Origin: Methylococcales bacterium
Lineage (GTDB): Bacteria; Pseudomonadota; Gammaproteobacteria; Methylococcales; Methylomonadaceae
Assembly (NCBI GenBank): GCA_028712795.1
Contig: JAQTPT010000020.1
Coordinates: 1 to 57,837 of the forward strand
DNA: 57,837 nucleotides
Direction: 5' to 3'
In this document: piece by piece, positions 37,167 to 47,038 of the stretch
Layout of the letters: every line of letters begins with the position of its first letter
How positions within the stretch are numbered: position 1 is the stretch's first letter
Notes under the pieces: generated by a model
Told to the model about the DNA's origin: nothing
The model's input: only the letters and a program-made list of their open reading frames with translations
The model's database searches: none
Program-made: the position numbers and the translations under genes

Positions 37167-39929
37167 ATGACGCTCAACCAAAATCCAGAACAAAAAGCTC
37201 GTGACAACATTGATAAACTTTTGTTACAAGCAGGATGGGTCATTCAAAACAAAAACCGGATAAATCTTGATCAAGGTGCAGGGCAGGCAGTCAGAGAATA
37301 CCAAACCGATGCCGGCCCTGCCGATTATGTTTTGTTCGTGGGCAAGAAAGCAGTCGGTGTAATTGAAGCCAAGGCGGAAAGATTCGGCCACAGCATCACT
37401 ACGGTGGAAGAACAAACTCAAGGCTACGCCGCCGCCAAACTCAAATGGATTAACAACAAAGAACCCCTGCCGTTTTTATATGAAAGTACCGGAGTGATCA
37501 CCCGTTTTACCGATAGCCGCGACCCTAAACCACGTTCGCGTGAAGTCTTTACTTTCCATCGTCCGGAAACCTTAAAAGAATGGATGACGCAAGGCTCAAC
37601 GTTGCGTAGCCGGCTACAAACCATTCCACACCTGAATCCCAAAGGTTTGCGCGTTTGCCAAGAAACCGCCATTAACAATTTAGACATCTCGTTCAAGGAC
37701 AACCGCCCTCGCGCACTCATTCAAATGGCAACAGGTTCAGGCAAAACCTACACCGCCATTACCGCCATGTATCGGCTGCTTAAATACAGTGATGCCAAGC
37801 GCATTCTGTTTTTAGTGGATACACGCAATTTAGGGGAGCAGGCAGAACAGGAAATGATGAGCTATCTGCCTAACGATGATAACCGTAAATTTACCGAACT
37901 CTATACCGTACAGCGGTTGCAGTCGTCCTATGTGGCAAAAGACAGCCAAGTATGCATTAGCACCATCCAGCGCATGTATTCAATACTTAAAGGCGAAGAA
38001 ATAGACAGTTCATTAGAGGACACTAACCCTGCTGAGCAACTCACCAAGCCTAAAACACCCATGCCCGTGGTTTACAATCCCAAAGTGCCGGTAGAGTTTT
38101 TTGATTTTATCTTTATTGATGAATGTCACCGCTCCATTTACAACATTTGGCAACAAGTCCTCGATTACTTTGATAGTTATTTAATTGGCCTAACCGCCAC
38201 GCCCGATAATCGTACCTACGGATTTTTTAAAAAAAACGTGGTTAGTCATTACGACCATGAAAAAGCTGTTGCCGATGGCGTGAATGTGGGTAATGAAATT
38301 TACCTTATTAACACGGCTATCACCCAGTCAGGCGGGAAAATTCCTGCAAACCAACTCATTGAAAAGCGCGAAATACTTACCCGTCGTAAACGTTGGGAAC
38401 AACAAGACGAAGATGAAACCTACTCGGCCAGCCAACTGGACAACAGTGTTGTCAATCCTGATCAAATACGCACCATCATTAGAACCTTTAAAGAAAATCT
38501 ACCCATTATTTTTCCTAATCGGAAAGAAGTCCCAAAGACCTTGATTTTTGCCAAGACCGACAGCCACGCCGATGATATTATTCAAACCGTGCGCGAAGAA
38601 TTTGCGGAAGAAAACAAATTTTGCAAAAAAATTACCTATAAAACCGAAGAAGACCCCAAATCAACATTAGCGGATTTTCGCAACGCTTACTATCCGCGTA
38701 TTGCTGTCACTGTGGACATGATTGCTACAGGTACGGACGTAAAACCGCTGGAATGCCTTTTATTTATGCGTGATGTGAGAAGCCGCAATTACTTCGAGCA
38801 AATGAAAGGACGCGGTACGCGAACGCTCGATCATGACGAACTGAAAAAGGTCACCCCTTCCGCGCTAACAGCTAAAACCCATTATGTGATTGTTGATGCT
38901 GTAGGTGTCACTAAATCGTTAAAAACAGCCAGTCAACCGATGATTACCAAACCCACTGTGCCGCTGAAAGATTTGGCAATGGGCGTGATGATGGGGGTAA
39001 ATGATACCGATACCGTGAGCTCCCTGGCGGGTCGTTTGGCACGGTTAAACCAACAACTCAGCCCCGCTGAAAAAAATAAACTAAAGAAATTGTCCGGCGG
39101 AATTGAACTGAGCACAATTATCAATAACCTATTCGATGCTATTGATGCTGACAACATCGAAGAAAAGGCCTGTGAACTGGCGGGGCTTGCCATTGCCTCT
39201 GAGCTTGAAGACGCACAACGCAAACATGCCCAAGCGCAATTAGTTAGTGCAGCGGCCAGCGTTTTTACTGGTGAATTGGTAGAACTGATTGACACTATCC
39301 GCCGTGACAAAGAACAAACCATAGACCCTACCCCTGATAAACCGCTTCCTGGCGGTTGGGCTACCGATGCGCAAACTAACGCGGAAAACCTTAGCCAAGA
39401 ATTTGCCGATTATTTAGCCAGCCATAAAGACCAAATCGAAGCCCTGAGCATTTTTTATGGCCAGCCACACCGCCGCCGTGAAATTACCTACACCATGATT
39501 CACGATGTCATGGACATTCTCAAAGCCGACAAACCCAAACTCAGCCCCTTGCATGTTTGGCAAGCCTACAGTTTACTGGACAACTACCAGGGCAAGCAAC
39601 CAGCCAGCGAACTGACCGCGCTGGTGGCTTTGATTCGCCGCGTCTGTGGCATGGATAAACAACTGACTGACTTTGATGACACCGTGCGTCGCAACTTTCA
39701 AAACTGGATAATGAAACGTCACGCGGGCACACCTGATAAATTCAACGAAGAACAGATGGCTTGGTTACAGATGATCCGCGACCATATCGCCAGCTCGATT
39801 CATATTGATAGAGATGACCTGGAAATGTCGCCCTTTGACGGACAAGGCGGTTTAGGAAAAATGTACAAACTCTTTGGTGCAAACATGGACAACTTGTTGG
39901 ACGAATTGAATGACGGGCTAGCGGCTTGA
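37167..39929 (+). CDS. hsdR: Type I restriction enzyme R subunit (HsdR, EcoEI-like)
   Basis: A 920-residue motor-nuclease. The N-terminal PD-(D/E)xK-like nuclease has Asp53 and the pair Glu67-x-Lys69 in 'PADYVLFVGKKAVGVIEAKAE'. The SF2 translocase follows with Walker A 'QMATGSGKTYTA', the DEAD-type 'FIDECHRSIYNIWQQVL', 'GLTATPDNRTYGFF' and the second RecA half ending 'MKGRGTRTLD'. A C-terminal helical domain binds the methyltransferase. It cleaves unmodified DNA with HsdM and HsdS. It is the first gene of the defence operon, transcribed rightwards, followed by a toxin-antitoxin pair before hsdS. Confidence 0.95.
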   Translation: MTLNQNPEQKARDNIDKLLLQAGWVIQNKNRINLDQGAGQAVREYQTDAGPADYVLFVGKKAVGVIEAKAERFGHSITTVEEQTQGYAAAKLKWINNKEPLPFLYESTGVITRFTDSRDPKPRSREVFTFHRPETLKEWMTQGSTLRSRLQTIPHLNPKGLRVCQETAINNLDISFKDNRPRALIQMATGSGKTYTAITAMYRLLKYSDAKRILFLVDTRNLGEQAEQEMMSYLPNDDNRKFTELYTVQRLQSSYVAKDSQVCISTIQRMYSILKGEEIDSSLEDTNPAEQLTKPKTPMPVVYNPKVPVEFFDFIFIDECHRSIYNIWQQVLDYFDSYLIGLTATPDNRTYGFFKKNVVSHYDHEKAVADGVNVGNEIYLINTAITQSGGKIPANQLIEKREILTRRKRWEQQDEDETYSASQLDNSVVNPDQIRTIIRTFKENLPIIFPNRKEVPKTLIFAKTDSHADDIIQTVREEFAEENKFCKKITYKTEEDPKSTLADFRNAYYPRIAVTVDMIATGTDVKPLECLLFMRDVRSRNYFEQMKGRGTRTLDHDELKKVTPSALTAKTHYVIVDAVGVTKSLKTASQPMITKPTVPLKDLAMGVMMGVNDTDTVSSLAGRLARLNQQLSPAEKNKLKKLSGGIELSTIINNLFDAIDADNIEEKACELAGLAIASELEDAQRKHAQAQLVSAAASVFTGELVELIDTIRRDKEQTIDPTPDKPLPGGWATDAQTNAENLSQEFADYLASHKDQIEALSIFYGQPHRRREITYTMIHDVMDILKADKPKLSPLHVWQAYSLLDNYQGKQPASELTALVALIRRVCGMDKQLTDFDDTVRRNFQNWIMKRHAGTPDKFNEEQMAWLQMIRDHIASSIHIDRDDLEMSPFDGQGGLGKMYKLFGANMDNLLDELNDGLAA

Positions 39930-39975
39930 ATTTGTTACAATTCAAATAATCCATTTATTCAAAGGAGAAAAAACA

Positions 39976-40203
39976 ATGCAGGCCATCGAGTTACCCGTAG
40001 AAATTGACCAAAACCATCAAATCCATTTGCAATTGCCTGAAACCATTGCTTCCGGTAAAGCTAGGGCGATTATTATTTATGATGAAACCGAAAAAAAATT
40101 ATCAAAACCATTAAAGCTCGGCTTATTTGAGGGAAAAATAAAAATTAGTGATGATTTTGATGATCCTTTGCCGGACAGTTTCTGGTTAGAAGGAAAAATA
40201 TGA
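39976..40203 (+). CDS. Antitoxin of a VapBC-type pair (DUF2281-like)
   Basis: A 75-residue protein with a beta-rich N-terminal half (MQAIELPVEIDQNHQIHLQLPETI, 'KARAIIIYDE') and an acidic C-terminus 'DDFDDPLPDSFWLEGKI', which is typical of antitoxins paired with PIN toxins. The Shine-Dalgarno AAGGAGAAAAAAC is strong, so it is well expressed relative to the toxin. It overlaps vapC by four bases (ATGA). Its N-terminus would bind DNA, its C-terminus the toxin (family knowledge). It lies inside the type I restriction operon. Confidence 0.85.
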   Translation: MQAIELPVEIDQNHQIHLQLPETIASGKARAIIIYDETEKKLSKPLKLGLFEGKIKISDDFDDPLPDSFWLEGKI

Positions 40204-40586
40204 AGCTGTTATTAGACACGCATATTTTTCTTTGGATGAATGGCGATACCTCAAAATTATCTGAGCATTTTAAAATGCTCAGCAAATCCGGAGAGCATGA
40301 TTTTTATCTCAGCGTAGCTTCTGCGTGGGAGATGCAGATTAAACATCAACTGGGTAAATTGTTGTTAGAGTTGCCTATCGAAGAATTGGTTAACAAAAAC
40401 CAACTAGAAAGCGACCTTCAATTATTGTCGATAGAGTTACCTCATATCAGTTATTTAGAACAATTACCACGGCATCATAACGACCCGTTTGACCGCATCA
40501 TTATTGCTCAGGCTATCATTGAAGGCATGACGATTGTTACTGTTGATCATGCGTTTGCTGATTATTCAGTGCAGGTTGTTTGGTGA
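40200..40586 (+). CDS. vapC: PIN-domain toxin (VapC type)
   Basis: A 128-residue PIN ribonuclease with the acidic residues Asp6 (LLLDTHIFLW), Glu44 (ASAWEMQIK), Asp98 (HHNDPFDR) and Asp116 (TVDHAF), all present, so it is likely active. VapC-type toxins cleave tRNA or rRNA. It is coupled to the antitoxin by an ATGA overlap. The gap to hsdS is 12 bp, so the pair seems to be transcribed with the restriction genes and could act as a last-resort or addiction module for them. Confidence 0.92.
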   Translation: MKLLLDTHIFLWMNGDTSKLSEHFKMLSKSGEHDFYLSVASAWEMQIKHQLGKLLLELPIEELVNKNQLESDLQLLSIELPHISYLEQLPRHHNDPFDRIIIAQAIIEGMTIVTVDHAFADYSVQVVW

Positions 40587-40598
40587 GTTGTTACAAAC

Positions 40599-42113
40599 AT
40601 GGATAATAAAACAATGGAATTGCCAAATTCATGGGTAATGGTGAAACTTGGCAAATTTGTGGAAAGCGAAAAAGGAAAAAAGCCACAAAGTGAATCAAAG
40701 GTAGAAACATCTACGCACAATTTACCCTATGTTGACATTCAAGCTTTTGAAGAGGGTGCTATAAAATCATGGACTGATGGTGTTGGTTGTCGATTATGTT
40801 CCGAAGCGGACTTTTTAATGGTGTGGGATGGTTCACGTTCAGGATTAGTCGGCAAAGGTATGAATGGTGCGCTTGGTAGCACATTAGTTCGCATCAATTT
40901 TTCATCAATGGTTAATGATTATGCTTTCTATTTTCTTCAATCCAAATATCAGCAAATCAATACGCGAGCTAAAGGTAGCGGAACCCCTCATGTTGACCCC
41001 GATTTACTTTGGAATTATGAGTTTCCAATTCCCCCAAAAAATGAACAACACCGCATCGTTGCCAAAATCGAGGCGTTATTTTCCGAGCTGGACAAAGGCA
41101 TAGAAAGCTTTAAAACAGCCCGTGAACAACTGAAAATCTATCGGCAAGCCCTGTTAAAACACGCTTTTTCAGGCAAATTAACTGAACAATGGCGAACAGA
41201 AAACCAAGATAAACTGGAAACCGCCGAAGCCTTACTTCAGCGTATTCAAGCCGAACGTGGGCAACGCTACCAGCAACAGCTTAAAGATTGGGAAGCTAAT
41301 GGTAAACAAGGTGGAAAACCGAAAGCCCCAAAAACTTTACCGCCGCTAACGACTGACGAATTGGCAGATTTGCCTGATTTGCCGACAGGTTGGACTTGGT
41401 TGAAATCAGGAGAATTGTTTGAATCTGTTACCAGTGGCTCAAGGGGGTGGGCAGAATACTACGCAGACTCGGGAGCAATTTTTATTCGTATTACTAATTT
41501 AGATTTTGATTCGCTGAAATTGGATTTGAGTACAAAGAAAATCAAATATGTTCAACCACCAGCTGGGGCAGAAGGGTTACGGACAAAAGTGAAAGAAGGG
41601 GATTTCCTTTTTTCCATTACTGGATATTTGGGAATGTTTGCGATTGCACCTTCATTAGATGATGCTTACGTAAATCAACATATCTCTTTAGCAAGACCAT
41701 TGGATGGATTTTCTAAAAAGTATTTTGGTTACTACGTTACTTCCCATACTGGCGGCATTCACTATTTAAACAAGCAAACAAAAGGAGCGGTGAAGGCTGG
41801 GCTTGGTCTGGACAATATACAAAATTTTCCAGTTCCAATGTGTTCGCTAAACGAGCAAATAAAGATTTCGTGCGAGATTGAATTGCGTCTTTCCGAAGTT
41901 GACCAACTTGACCAAACCTTAACCACAGCCCTGCAACAAGCCGTAGCCCTACGCCAATCCATACTCAAGAAAGCCTTTTCAGGGCAATTGGTGCCGCAAG
42001 ACCCCAACGATGAGCCAGCCAGGGTATTACTGGAACGTATCCAAGCCGAAAAAGCTTGGCAGTATGGTCAATCTCAGTCCAGAAAAATTAATAAACGGAA
42101 AACAACTGCATGA
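40599..42113 (+). CDS. hsdS: Type I restriction specificity subunit (HsdS)
   Basis: A 504-residue protein with the two-repeat layout: TRD1 (residues about 5-150), the first conserved coiled-coil region 'EQHRIVAKIEALFSELDKGI' with 'LKHAFSGKL' after it, a linker rich in Lys and Pro, TRD2 (about 265-430), and the second conserved helix with 'RQSILKKAFSGQLVPQDPNDEPA'. Each TRD reads half of the bipartite target. A second Met at 40614 is also possible as the start. It ends in an ATGA overlap with the DUF262 gene. Confidence 0.94.
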   Translation: MDNKTMELPNSWVMVKLGKFVESEKGKKPQSESKVETSTHNLPYVDIQAFEEGAIKSWTDGVGCRLCSEADFLMVWDGSRSGLVGKGMNGALGSTLVRINFSSMVNDYAFYFLQSKYQQINTRAKGSGTPHVDPDLLWNYEFPIPPKNEQHRIVAKIEALFSELDKGIESFKTAREQLKIYRQALLKHAFSGKLTEQWRTENQDKLETAEALLQRIQAERGQRYQQQLKDWEANGKQGGKPKAPKTLPPLTTDELADLPDLPTGWTWLKSGELFESVTSGSRGWAEYYADSGAIFIRITNLDFDSLKLDLSTKKIKYVQPPAGAEGLRTKVKEGDFLFSITGYLGMFAIAPSLDDAYVNQHISLARPLDGFSKKYFGYYVTSHTGGIHYLNKQTKGAVKAGLGLDNIQNFPVPMCSLNEQIKISCEIELRLSEVDQLDQTLTTALQQAVALRQSILKKAFSGQLVPQDPNDEPARVLLERIQAEKAWQYGQSQSRKINKRKTTA

Positions 42114-43957
42114 GTACCTTTGACAGTACCAAAACCCCTTTACCGGACATCATTAAACAAATCACTGAGGGCAAACTACAGTTACCGGATTTTCAGCGCG
42201 GGTGGGTCTGGGATGATGATCATGTCCGCTCGCTATTGGTCAGTGTCGCCCGTTCGTTTCCGGTGGGTGCCGTGATGCTGTTGGAAACGGGAGGCGATGT
42301 TCGGTTTCAGGTGCGGCCCATTGAAAACCTGAGCTTTAACGGGATTATTCCTGAACCTGAACGCTTGATTTTGGACGGTCAACAACGCCTAACATCACTG
42401 ACACAGGTACTCGCTTTAGATTCGCCGGTGAAAACCTTTAACGAAAAAGGCAAACCGATCAACCGTTATTATTATATTGACATCGATGCGGCTCTTGAGG
42501 ATGAACAGCTCGATGAAGTTTTTGTTGCGGTGGAGCAGGATCGGACGATTAAAACTAATTTTGGCCGCGATATTAAGTTGGACTTGTCGACGCCACAAAA
42601 AGAGTGCGAGGCGTTTCATTTCCCTTGCAACCAAATTTTGAACTCCGACGCCTGGGAGGAATGTCTACAAGAGTATGCGCCGGACAAGTTTCCGGTCTAT
42701 ATGCAATTCCGTAGAAAAGTGCTGAATGCTTTCCGGTCTTATCAGCTCCCTGTGATTGCCTTGGGTAAGTCGACTAGCAAGGAAGCCGTTTGCTTGGTAT
42801 TTGAAAAAGTGAACACCGGTGGAGTACCACTGTCGGTATTTGAATTAGTCACCGCTAGTTTTGCAGCCGAAGGCTTTAATCTACGGGATGATTGGTATGG
42901 TAGCGTTCTGCGTAAAGTTACCGGGCGCGTTGAACGGATTAAGGTTGAGCCGATTCTGGAAAGTGTTGAACCGACAGATTTTTTACAAGCGGTAAGTTTG
43001 TTACATACTCGCGAAATAAGAAAACAGGATATTGCTGCCGGGAAAACCGGTAAATCAGTATCGGCAGTCAGTGCCAAGCGGGTTGCCGTATTGTCCCTTT
43101 CACTTGCAGATTATCAGCAGTGGGCACTGGAGGTCGAAAAAGGCTTTTTACTGGCGGCTAAATTTTTACGCAAGGAATGCTTTTTTACGGCTCGCGATTT
43201 GCCTTATCGCACTCAGTTGGTGCCTTTGGCGGCGGTTTTGTCCTGTCTGAAGGAGCGATGGCTGGAGCCGAAAATCTACGCGAAACTATGTCAATGGTTT
43301 TGGTGCGGAGTGCTCGGCGAGCTGTATGGCGGTGCGGTTGAAACACGCATTGCTAACGATCTTGAAGAATTGCTTGCTTGGATTGATGACAATGGCGATG
43401 AACCGCGAACCATTTATGAGGCGTCGTTTTTACCGAACCGGCTTTATACCTTGCGGACAAGATTGAGCGCCGCTTATAAAGGTCTTAATACGCTAATGTT
43501 ACGGGAAGGAGCACATGACTTTTTCTGGAAAGCGACTATTCAGGAGCTCGACCATGAAGAGGTTGCCATCGATATACATCACATTTTTCCAAAAGTCTGG
43601 TGCGAGCAAAAGGAAATTAAACCGGCAGTATTCAATTCCATCATCAATAAAACCCCTATTTCCTACAAAGCCAACCGGATGATAGGGGGCAAGGCGCCAT
43701 CGAGTTATCTTTCGTCAATTCAATCTCACAAGCAGGTGGGTCTTGATGATGCGGCGATGAATAGCATTTTGTCAAGCCATTCTATTGATCCTGGATCACT
43801 GAGAGCAGATGACTTTAATAAGTTCTATGAACGAAGACAGGAAAGTCTCTTGGAAATAGTCGAGCGAGCAATGGGCAAAACGATAGAGCGAGGAATAAGT
43901 TCAGATAACAATGAGGATATGGAAAGTGAAGCTCAAATGATGGAGGACGGCGCATGA
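42110..43957 (+). CDS. DUF262/DUF1524 (GmrSD-like) protein embedded in the type I operon
   Basis: A 615-residue protein. The DUF262 part shows 'LPDFQRGWVWDDDHVRSLL' (residues about 25-43) and 'LILDGQQRLTSL' (86-97), the ParB-like DGQQR motif. The C-terminal part has 'EEVAIDIHHIFPKVW', with His490-His491, and 'ISYKANRMIGGKAPSSYL', the HNH-type DUF1524 nuclease motif. GmrSD, BrxU and SspE share this two-part design and attack modified DNA or nick phage DNA. Four-base overlaps with hsdS and hsdM tie it to both. It could be a second, type IV-like effector alongside restriction; this is inferred. Confidence 0.88.
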   Translation: MSTFDSTKTPLPDIIKQITEGKLQLPDFQRGWVWDDDHVRSLLVSVARSFPVGAVMLLETGGDVRFQVRPIENLSFNGIIPEPERLILDGQQRLTSLTQVLALDSPVKTFNEKGKPINRYYYIDIDAALEDEQLDEVFVAVEQDRTIKTNFGRDIKLDLSTPQKECEAFHFPCNQILNSDAWEECLQEYAPDKFPVYMQFRRKVLNAFRSYQLPVIALGKSTSKEAVCLVFEKVNTGGVPLSVFELVTASFAAEGFNLRDDWYGSVLRKVTGRVERIKVEPILESVEPTDFLQAVSLLHTREIRKQDIAAGKTGKSVSAVSAKRVAVLSLSLADYQQWALEVEKGFLLAAKFLRKECFFTARDLPYRTQLVPLAAVLSCLKERWLEPKIYAKLCQWFWCGVLGELYGGAVETRIANDLEELLAWIDDNGDEPRTIYEASFLPNRLYTLRTRLSAAYKGLNTLMLREGAHDFFWKATIQELDHEEVAIDIHHIFPKVWCEQKEIKPAVFNSIINKTPISYKANRMIGGKAPSSYLSSIQSHKQVGLDDAAMNSILSSHSIDPGSLRADDFNKFYERRQESLLEIVERAMGKTIERGISSDNNEDMESEAQMMEDGA

Positions 43958-45429
43958 ATACAGAATCAATTGTTTCCAAAGTCTGGAGTTTTTGCACTAC
44001 CTTACGCGATGACGGAGTAGGTTACGGTGATTACCTGGAACAACTGACTTACTTAATTTTCTTAAAAATGGCGGAGGAATACAGCCAACCGCCGTATAAC
44101 CGCGATGTTGGCATTCCAGTAGATTACAATTGGCAAAGTCTTAAAACCAAAAAGGGCGCGGCGTTAGAAGTGCATTATGTGACCCTGTTGCGGGAATTGG
44201 GCAACAAAGAAGGGATGCTGGGCCAGATATTCACCAAATCACAAAACAAGATTCAAGACCCCGCTAAATTATCGCGTCTGATTGACTTGGTCAACGATAC
44301 CGATTGGGTGATATTGGGCGCAGATACTAAAGGCACCATTTACGAAGGATTGCTGGAAAAGAACGCCGAAGACACCAAATCCGGCGCTGGGCAATATTTC
44401 ACCCCTCGCGCATTGATTAAGGTAATGGTGGCATGTGTATGCCCGGAACCGAATAAAACCATTGCTGACCCTGCTTGCGGAACGGGTGGTTTCTTTTTAG
44501 CGGCTTATGATTATCTGCAATCCCACTACAAACTGGATAAAGCGCAGAAAGAGTTTTTGAAACATCAAACCTTTTACGGCAATGAAATCGTCGCCAGCAC
44601 ACGCCGCCTGTGTTTAATGAACATGGTTTTGCACAATATCGGCGAAATCGACGGCGATAGCTTAGTGTCGCCCAATGATGCTTTGGTTGCAACCTCCCCG
44701 CACTCGGTTGACTTTGTCTTAGCCAATCCTCCATTTGGTAAAAAAAGCAGCATGACTTTTACCAACGAAGAGGGCGAACAGGAAAGAGACGATCTGACCT
44801 ACAACCGCCAGGATTTTTGGGCAACCACGTCAAATAAACAGCTTAATTTTGTTCAGCATATCCACAGCATGTTAAAAAGCACCGGACGAGCGGCAGTGGT
44901 GGTGCCTGATAACGTATTGTTTGAAGGCGGTGCAGGGGAAAAGGTGCGTGAAAAGCTCATGGAAAACACTGAGCTCCATACCATCTTGCGTTTGCCGACA
45001 GGAATCTTTTATGCCAATGGCGTAAAAGCGAACGTGCTGTTTTTTGATAATCACGCAGCCAGCCCAAATCCCTGGACTAAAGAGGTTTGGTATTACGATT
45101 ACCGCACCAACATTCACCACACACTGAAAAAGAAGCCTTTACGGTTTGATGACCTACAGGATTTCATTGCCTGTTATAACCCTGAAAACCGCCATGAGCG
45201 CGTAGAAACGTGGAACGAACAAACCAATCCTGAAGGTCGTTGGCGTAAGTTCAGTTATGAGCAAATCACCGCCCGCGACAAAACCAGTTTGGATATTTTT
45301 TGGCTGAAAGACAAATCCTTAGCCGACCTGGATAACCTGCCTGAACCTGATGATTTAGCCGCTGAAATTATTGATAATGTGGAGGCGGGGTTGGCTTGTT
45401 TTCGGGAAATAGCGGGGGCTTTTTTGTAA
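43954..45429 (+). CDS. hsdM: Type I restriction-modification DNA methyltransferase (HsdM)
   Basis: A 491-residue N6-adenine methyltransferase. The N-terminal HsdM_N domain contains 'YLEQLTYLIFLKMAEEYSQP'. Motif I is 'ADPACGTGGFFLAAYDYL' and motif IV 'VLANPPFGKKS'. 'GAGQYFTPRALIKVMV' precedes motif I as usual. It forms the methylase with HsdS. Gene order R-TA-S-DUF262-M is unusual, since M and S normally adjoin. It is the last gene of the operon. Confidence 0.95.
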   Translation: MNTESIVSKVWSFCTTLRDDGVGYGDYLEQLTYLIFLKMAEEYSQPPYNRDVGIPVDYNWQSLKTKKGAALEVHYVTLLRELGNKEGMLGQIFTKSQNKIQDPAKLSRLIDLVNDTDWVILGADTKGTIYEGLLEKNAEDTKSGAGQYFTPRALIKVMVACVCPEPNKTIADPACGTGGFFLAAYDYLQSHYKLDKAQKEFLKHQTFYGNEIVASTRRLCLMNMVLHNIGEIDGDSLVSPNDALVATSPHSVDFVLANPPFGKKSSMTFTNEEGEQERDDLTYNRQDFWATTSNKQLNFVQHIHSMLKSTGRAAVVVPDNVLFEGGAGEKVREKLMENTELHTILRLPTGIFYANGVKANVLFFDNHAASPNPWTKEVWYYDYRTNIHHTLKKKPLRFDDLQDFIACYNPENRHERVETWNEQTNPEGRWRKFSYEQITARDKTSLDIFWLKDKSLADLDNLPEPDDLAAEIIDNVEAGLACFREIAGAFL

Positions 45430-45517
45430 CAGGGAAAGCAATCCATAGCGGTTAACTTTAAGCCAGGGGAAGAGCATGGATGATCCTAGGTAACTACAAG
45501 TACTAGTACAGAATAAC

Positions 45518-45598
45518 TTAAATACACCAAAATACATTTTGTTTTACCGCAATATGTCGTGCTTTTCGTAAAACTTTGAGCAAGTCTGGCTCAAACAT
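45518..45598 (-). pseudogene. Possible N-terminal scrap of a Sir2 (sirtuin) gene
   Basis: A 26-codon frame MFEPDLLKVLRKARHIAV... resembles the start of Sir2 deacetylases ('L..ARHIVVLTGAGIS') just up to the GAG motif, then diverges and ends. It is in the 424-bp gap between hsdM and the asparaginase gene (45430-45853), which otherwise holds only AT-rich non-coding DNA. The match is short, so treat it as tentative. Confidence 0.4.
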
Positions 45599-45853
45599 GA
45601 TTTTATCCTAATTAATTTAAAGTATTATTCTTGTTGGCTATACAATTCATTTCACATAAATTCCACTTGTTAATTCTTCATTCGAAAGAATACGGGGATT
45701 TCTGTTAAAATCAGTGAACCTCTACAAATTTATAATCCATTGATTTAGAATACTTTAATTATTTTCTCAAGTCTCTCATATCTCTATCCTGTTTTTGAAA
45801 AATCTCTATAACTCATTGATTACTAAAAACAAGTAACTACAAAAAATAAGTCT

Positions 45854-46984
45854 ATGAAAAACATTTTGGTTGTATTTACTGGCGGGACTATTGGCTCAAC
45901 TGCGACTGAAGGAACCATCAATACGGCCATCGGGGCACCGTTCAAATTGATTGAGCTGTTTCAACAGCATTACAAAAATTATCAGCAAATTCATTTCAAC
46001 ACTCTCCAGCCCTTGCAGATATTAAGCGAGAACCTTGCGCCTTGTGTCTGGTTGACGCTTATTGCAGCCATTGAAGAACAGCAACCCAACCAATATGACG
46101 GCATTATCGTTACGCACGGCACCGATACGCTAGCCTATACCGCTGCAGCATTAAGCTTTTATTTTAATGCCATTAAAATACCCATGCTTCTGGTTGCCAG
46201 CGACTATCCGCTGGATAATCCCAGAGCAAACGGATTGGGCAATTTTATTTGCGCAGTTGAATTTATCCTGCAAAACATTAAAGCAGGTGTTTTTGTCCCT
46301 TACCGGAATCAGCTTCAAACCACCCAAGTGCATAGCGGCTCCCGTTTGACCTGTTCTTTACAGTTGAGTGGGGATTTTTTCAGCGTGCAGGGTAAAAGTA
46401 TTATGCAATTTGAAAACGGAACGTTTTCGCTGTTGAATCCATCCCCGAACTCGATCCTTGGCAAGAATAGCAAAAAGCAGCCCCCTCTCCTGCTGAACGA
46501 CTTCGTGGATACAGGAGTTAGAGCAACGCATCGAGCAGTTGCCGAGGGTGCTGGGTTGAGGAAAACTATACAAACAATAACTCCCAACCTAAAAGCCGAT
46601 TTTTCTGGCCGAATTTTAATGATAAAACCCTATCCAGGCTTGGATTATACCCATTTTAATCTTGAAAATGTCGATGCTGTGTTGCATGATTTATATCATT
46701 CAGGCACCGCCTGCGCATCGGCTCAATGGGGCGAAAATTATTCTTTAATTGCATTTACAAAGCGCTGCGTGAACAAAAATATTAAGGTTTATCTGGCTCC
46801 AGCCATTAAATCAACGGATGCTTACCAAAGCACACGCGAATTAATTGAGCAGGGCGCTGAAATGATCTGGAATATTTCCATTGAAGCTGCCTACGTTAAA
46901 CTGATGCTCGCTTATGGGAATTTTAATGATGGACAGCAAATAATGGAATTTATGGATAGGGATATTGCTGGGGAGCATGTGTGA
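45854..46984 (+). CDS. Asparaginase family amidohydrolase
   Basis: A 376-residue enzyme with both catalytic Thr motifs: VFTGGTIGSTATEGTIN at residues about 7-23 (first Thr) and VTHGTDTLAYTAAAL at about 86-100 (Thr-Asp plus later Lys). It has no signal peptide, so it should be cytoplasmic (type I-like), hydrolysing L-asparagine to aspartate and ammonia. The C-terminal part is longer than in E. coli AnsA and includes 'LIKPYPGLDYTHF'-like text. It is monocistronic; a long stem-loop follows. Confidence 0.88.
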   Translation: MKNILVVFTGGTIGSTATEGTINTAIGAPFKLIELFQQHYKNYQQIHFNTLQPLQILSENLAPCVWLTLIAAIEEQQPNQYDGIIVTHGTDTLAYTAAALSFYFNAIKIPMLLVASDYPLDNPRANGLGNFICAVEFILQNIKAGVFVPYRNQLQTTQVHSGSRLTCSLQLSGDFFSVQGKSIMQFENGTFSLLNPSPNSILGKNSKKQPPLLLNDFVDTGVRATHRAVAEGAGLRKTIQTITPNLKADFSGRILMIKPYPGLDYTHFNLENVDAVLHDLYHSGTACASAQWGENYSLIAFTKRCVNKNIKVYLAPAIKSTDAYQSTRELIEQGAEMIWNISIEAAYVKLMLAYGNFNDGQQIMEFMDRDIAGEHV

Positions 46985-46986
46985 TT

Positions 46987-47038
46987 CTATTGTCCTAAAG
47001 ATCTGGGTTTATAGTGAATCCCAAAATCCTGACAATAG
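46987..47038 (+). terminator. Possible terminator after the asparaginase gene
   Basis: CTATTGTC and GACAATAG pair as an 8-bp outer stem around an inner GGGTT/AATCCC hairpin, and are followed by TTTTAG. It begins right after the stop codon. The long interior makes it uncertain. Confidence 0.35.
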
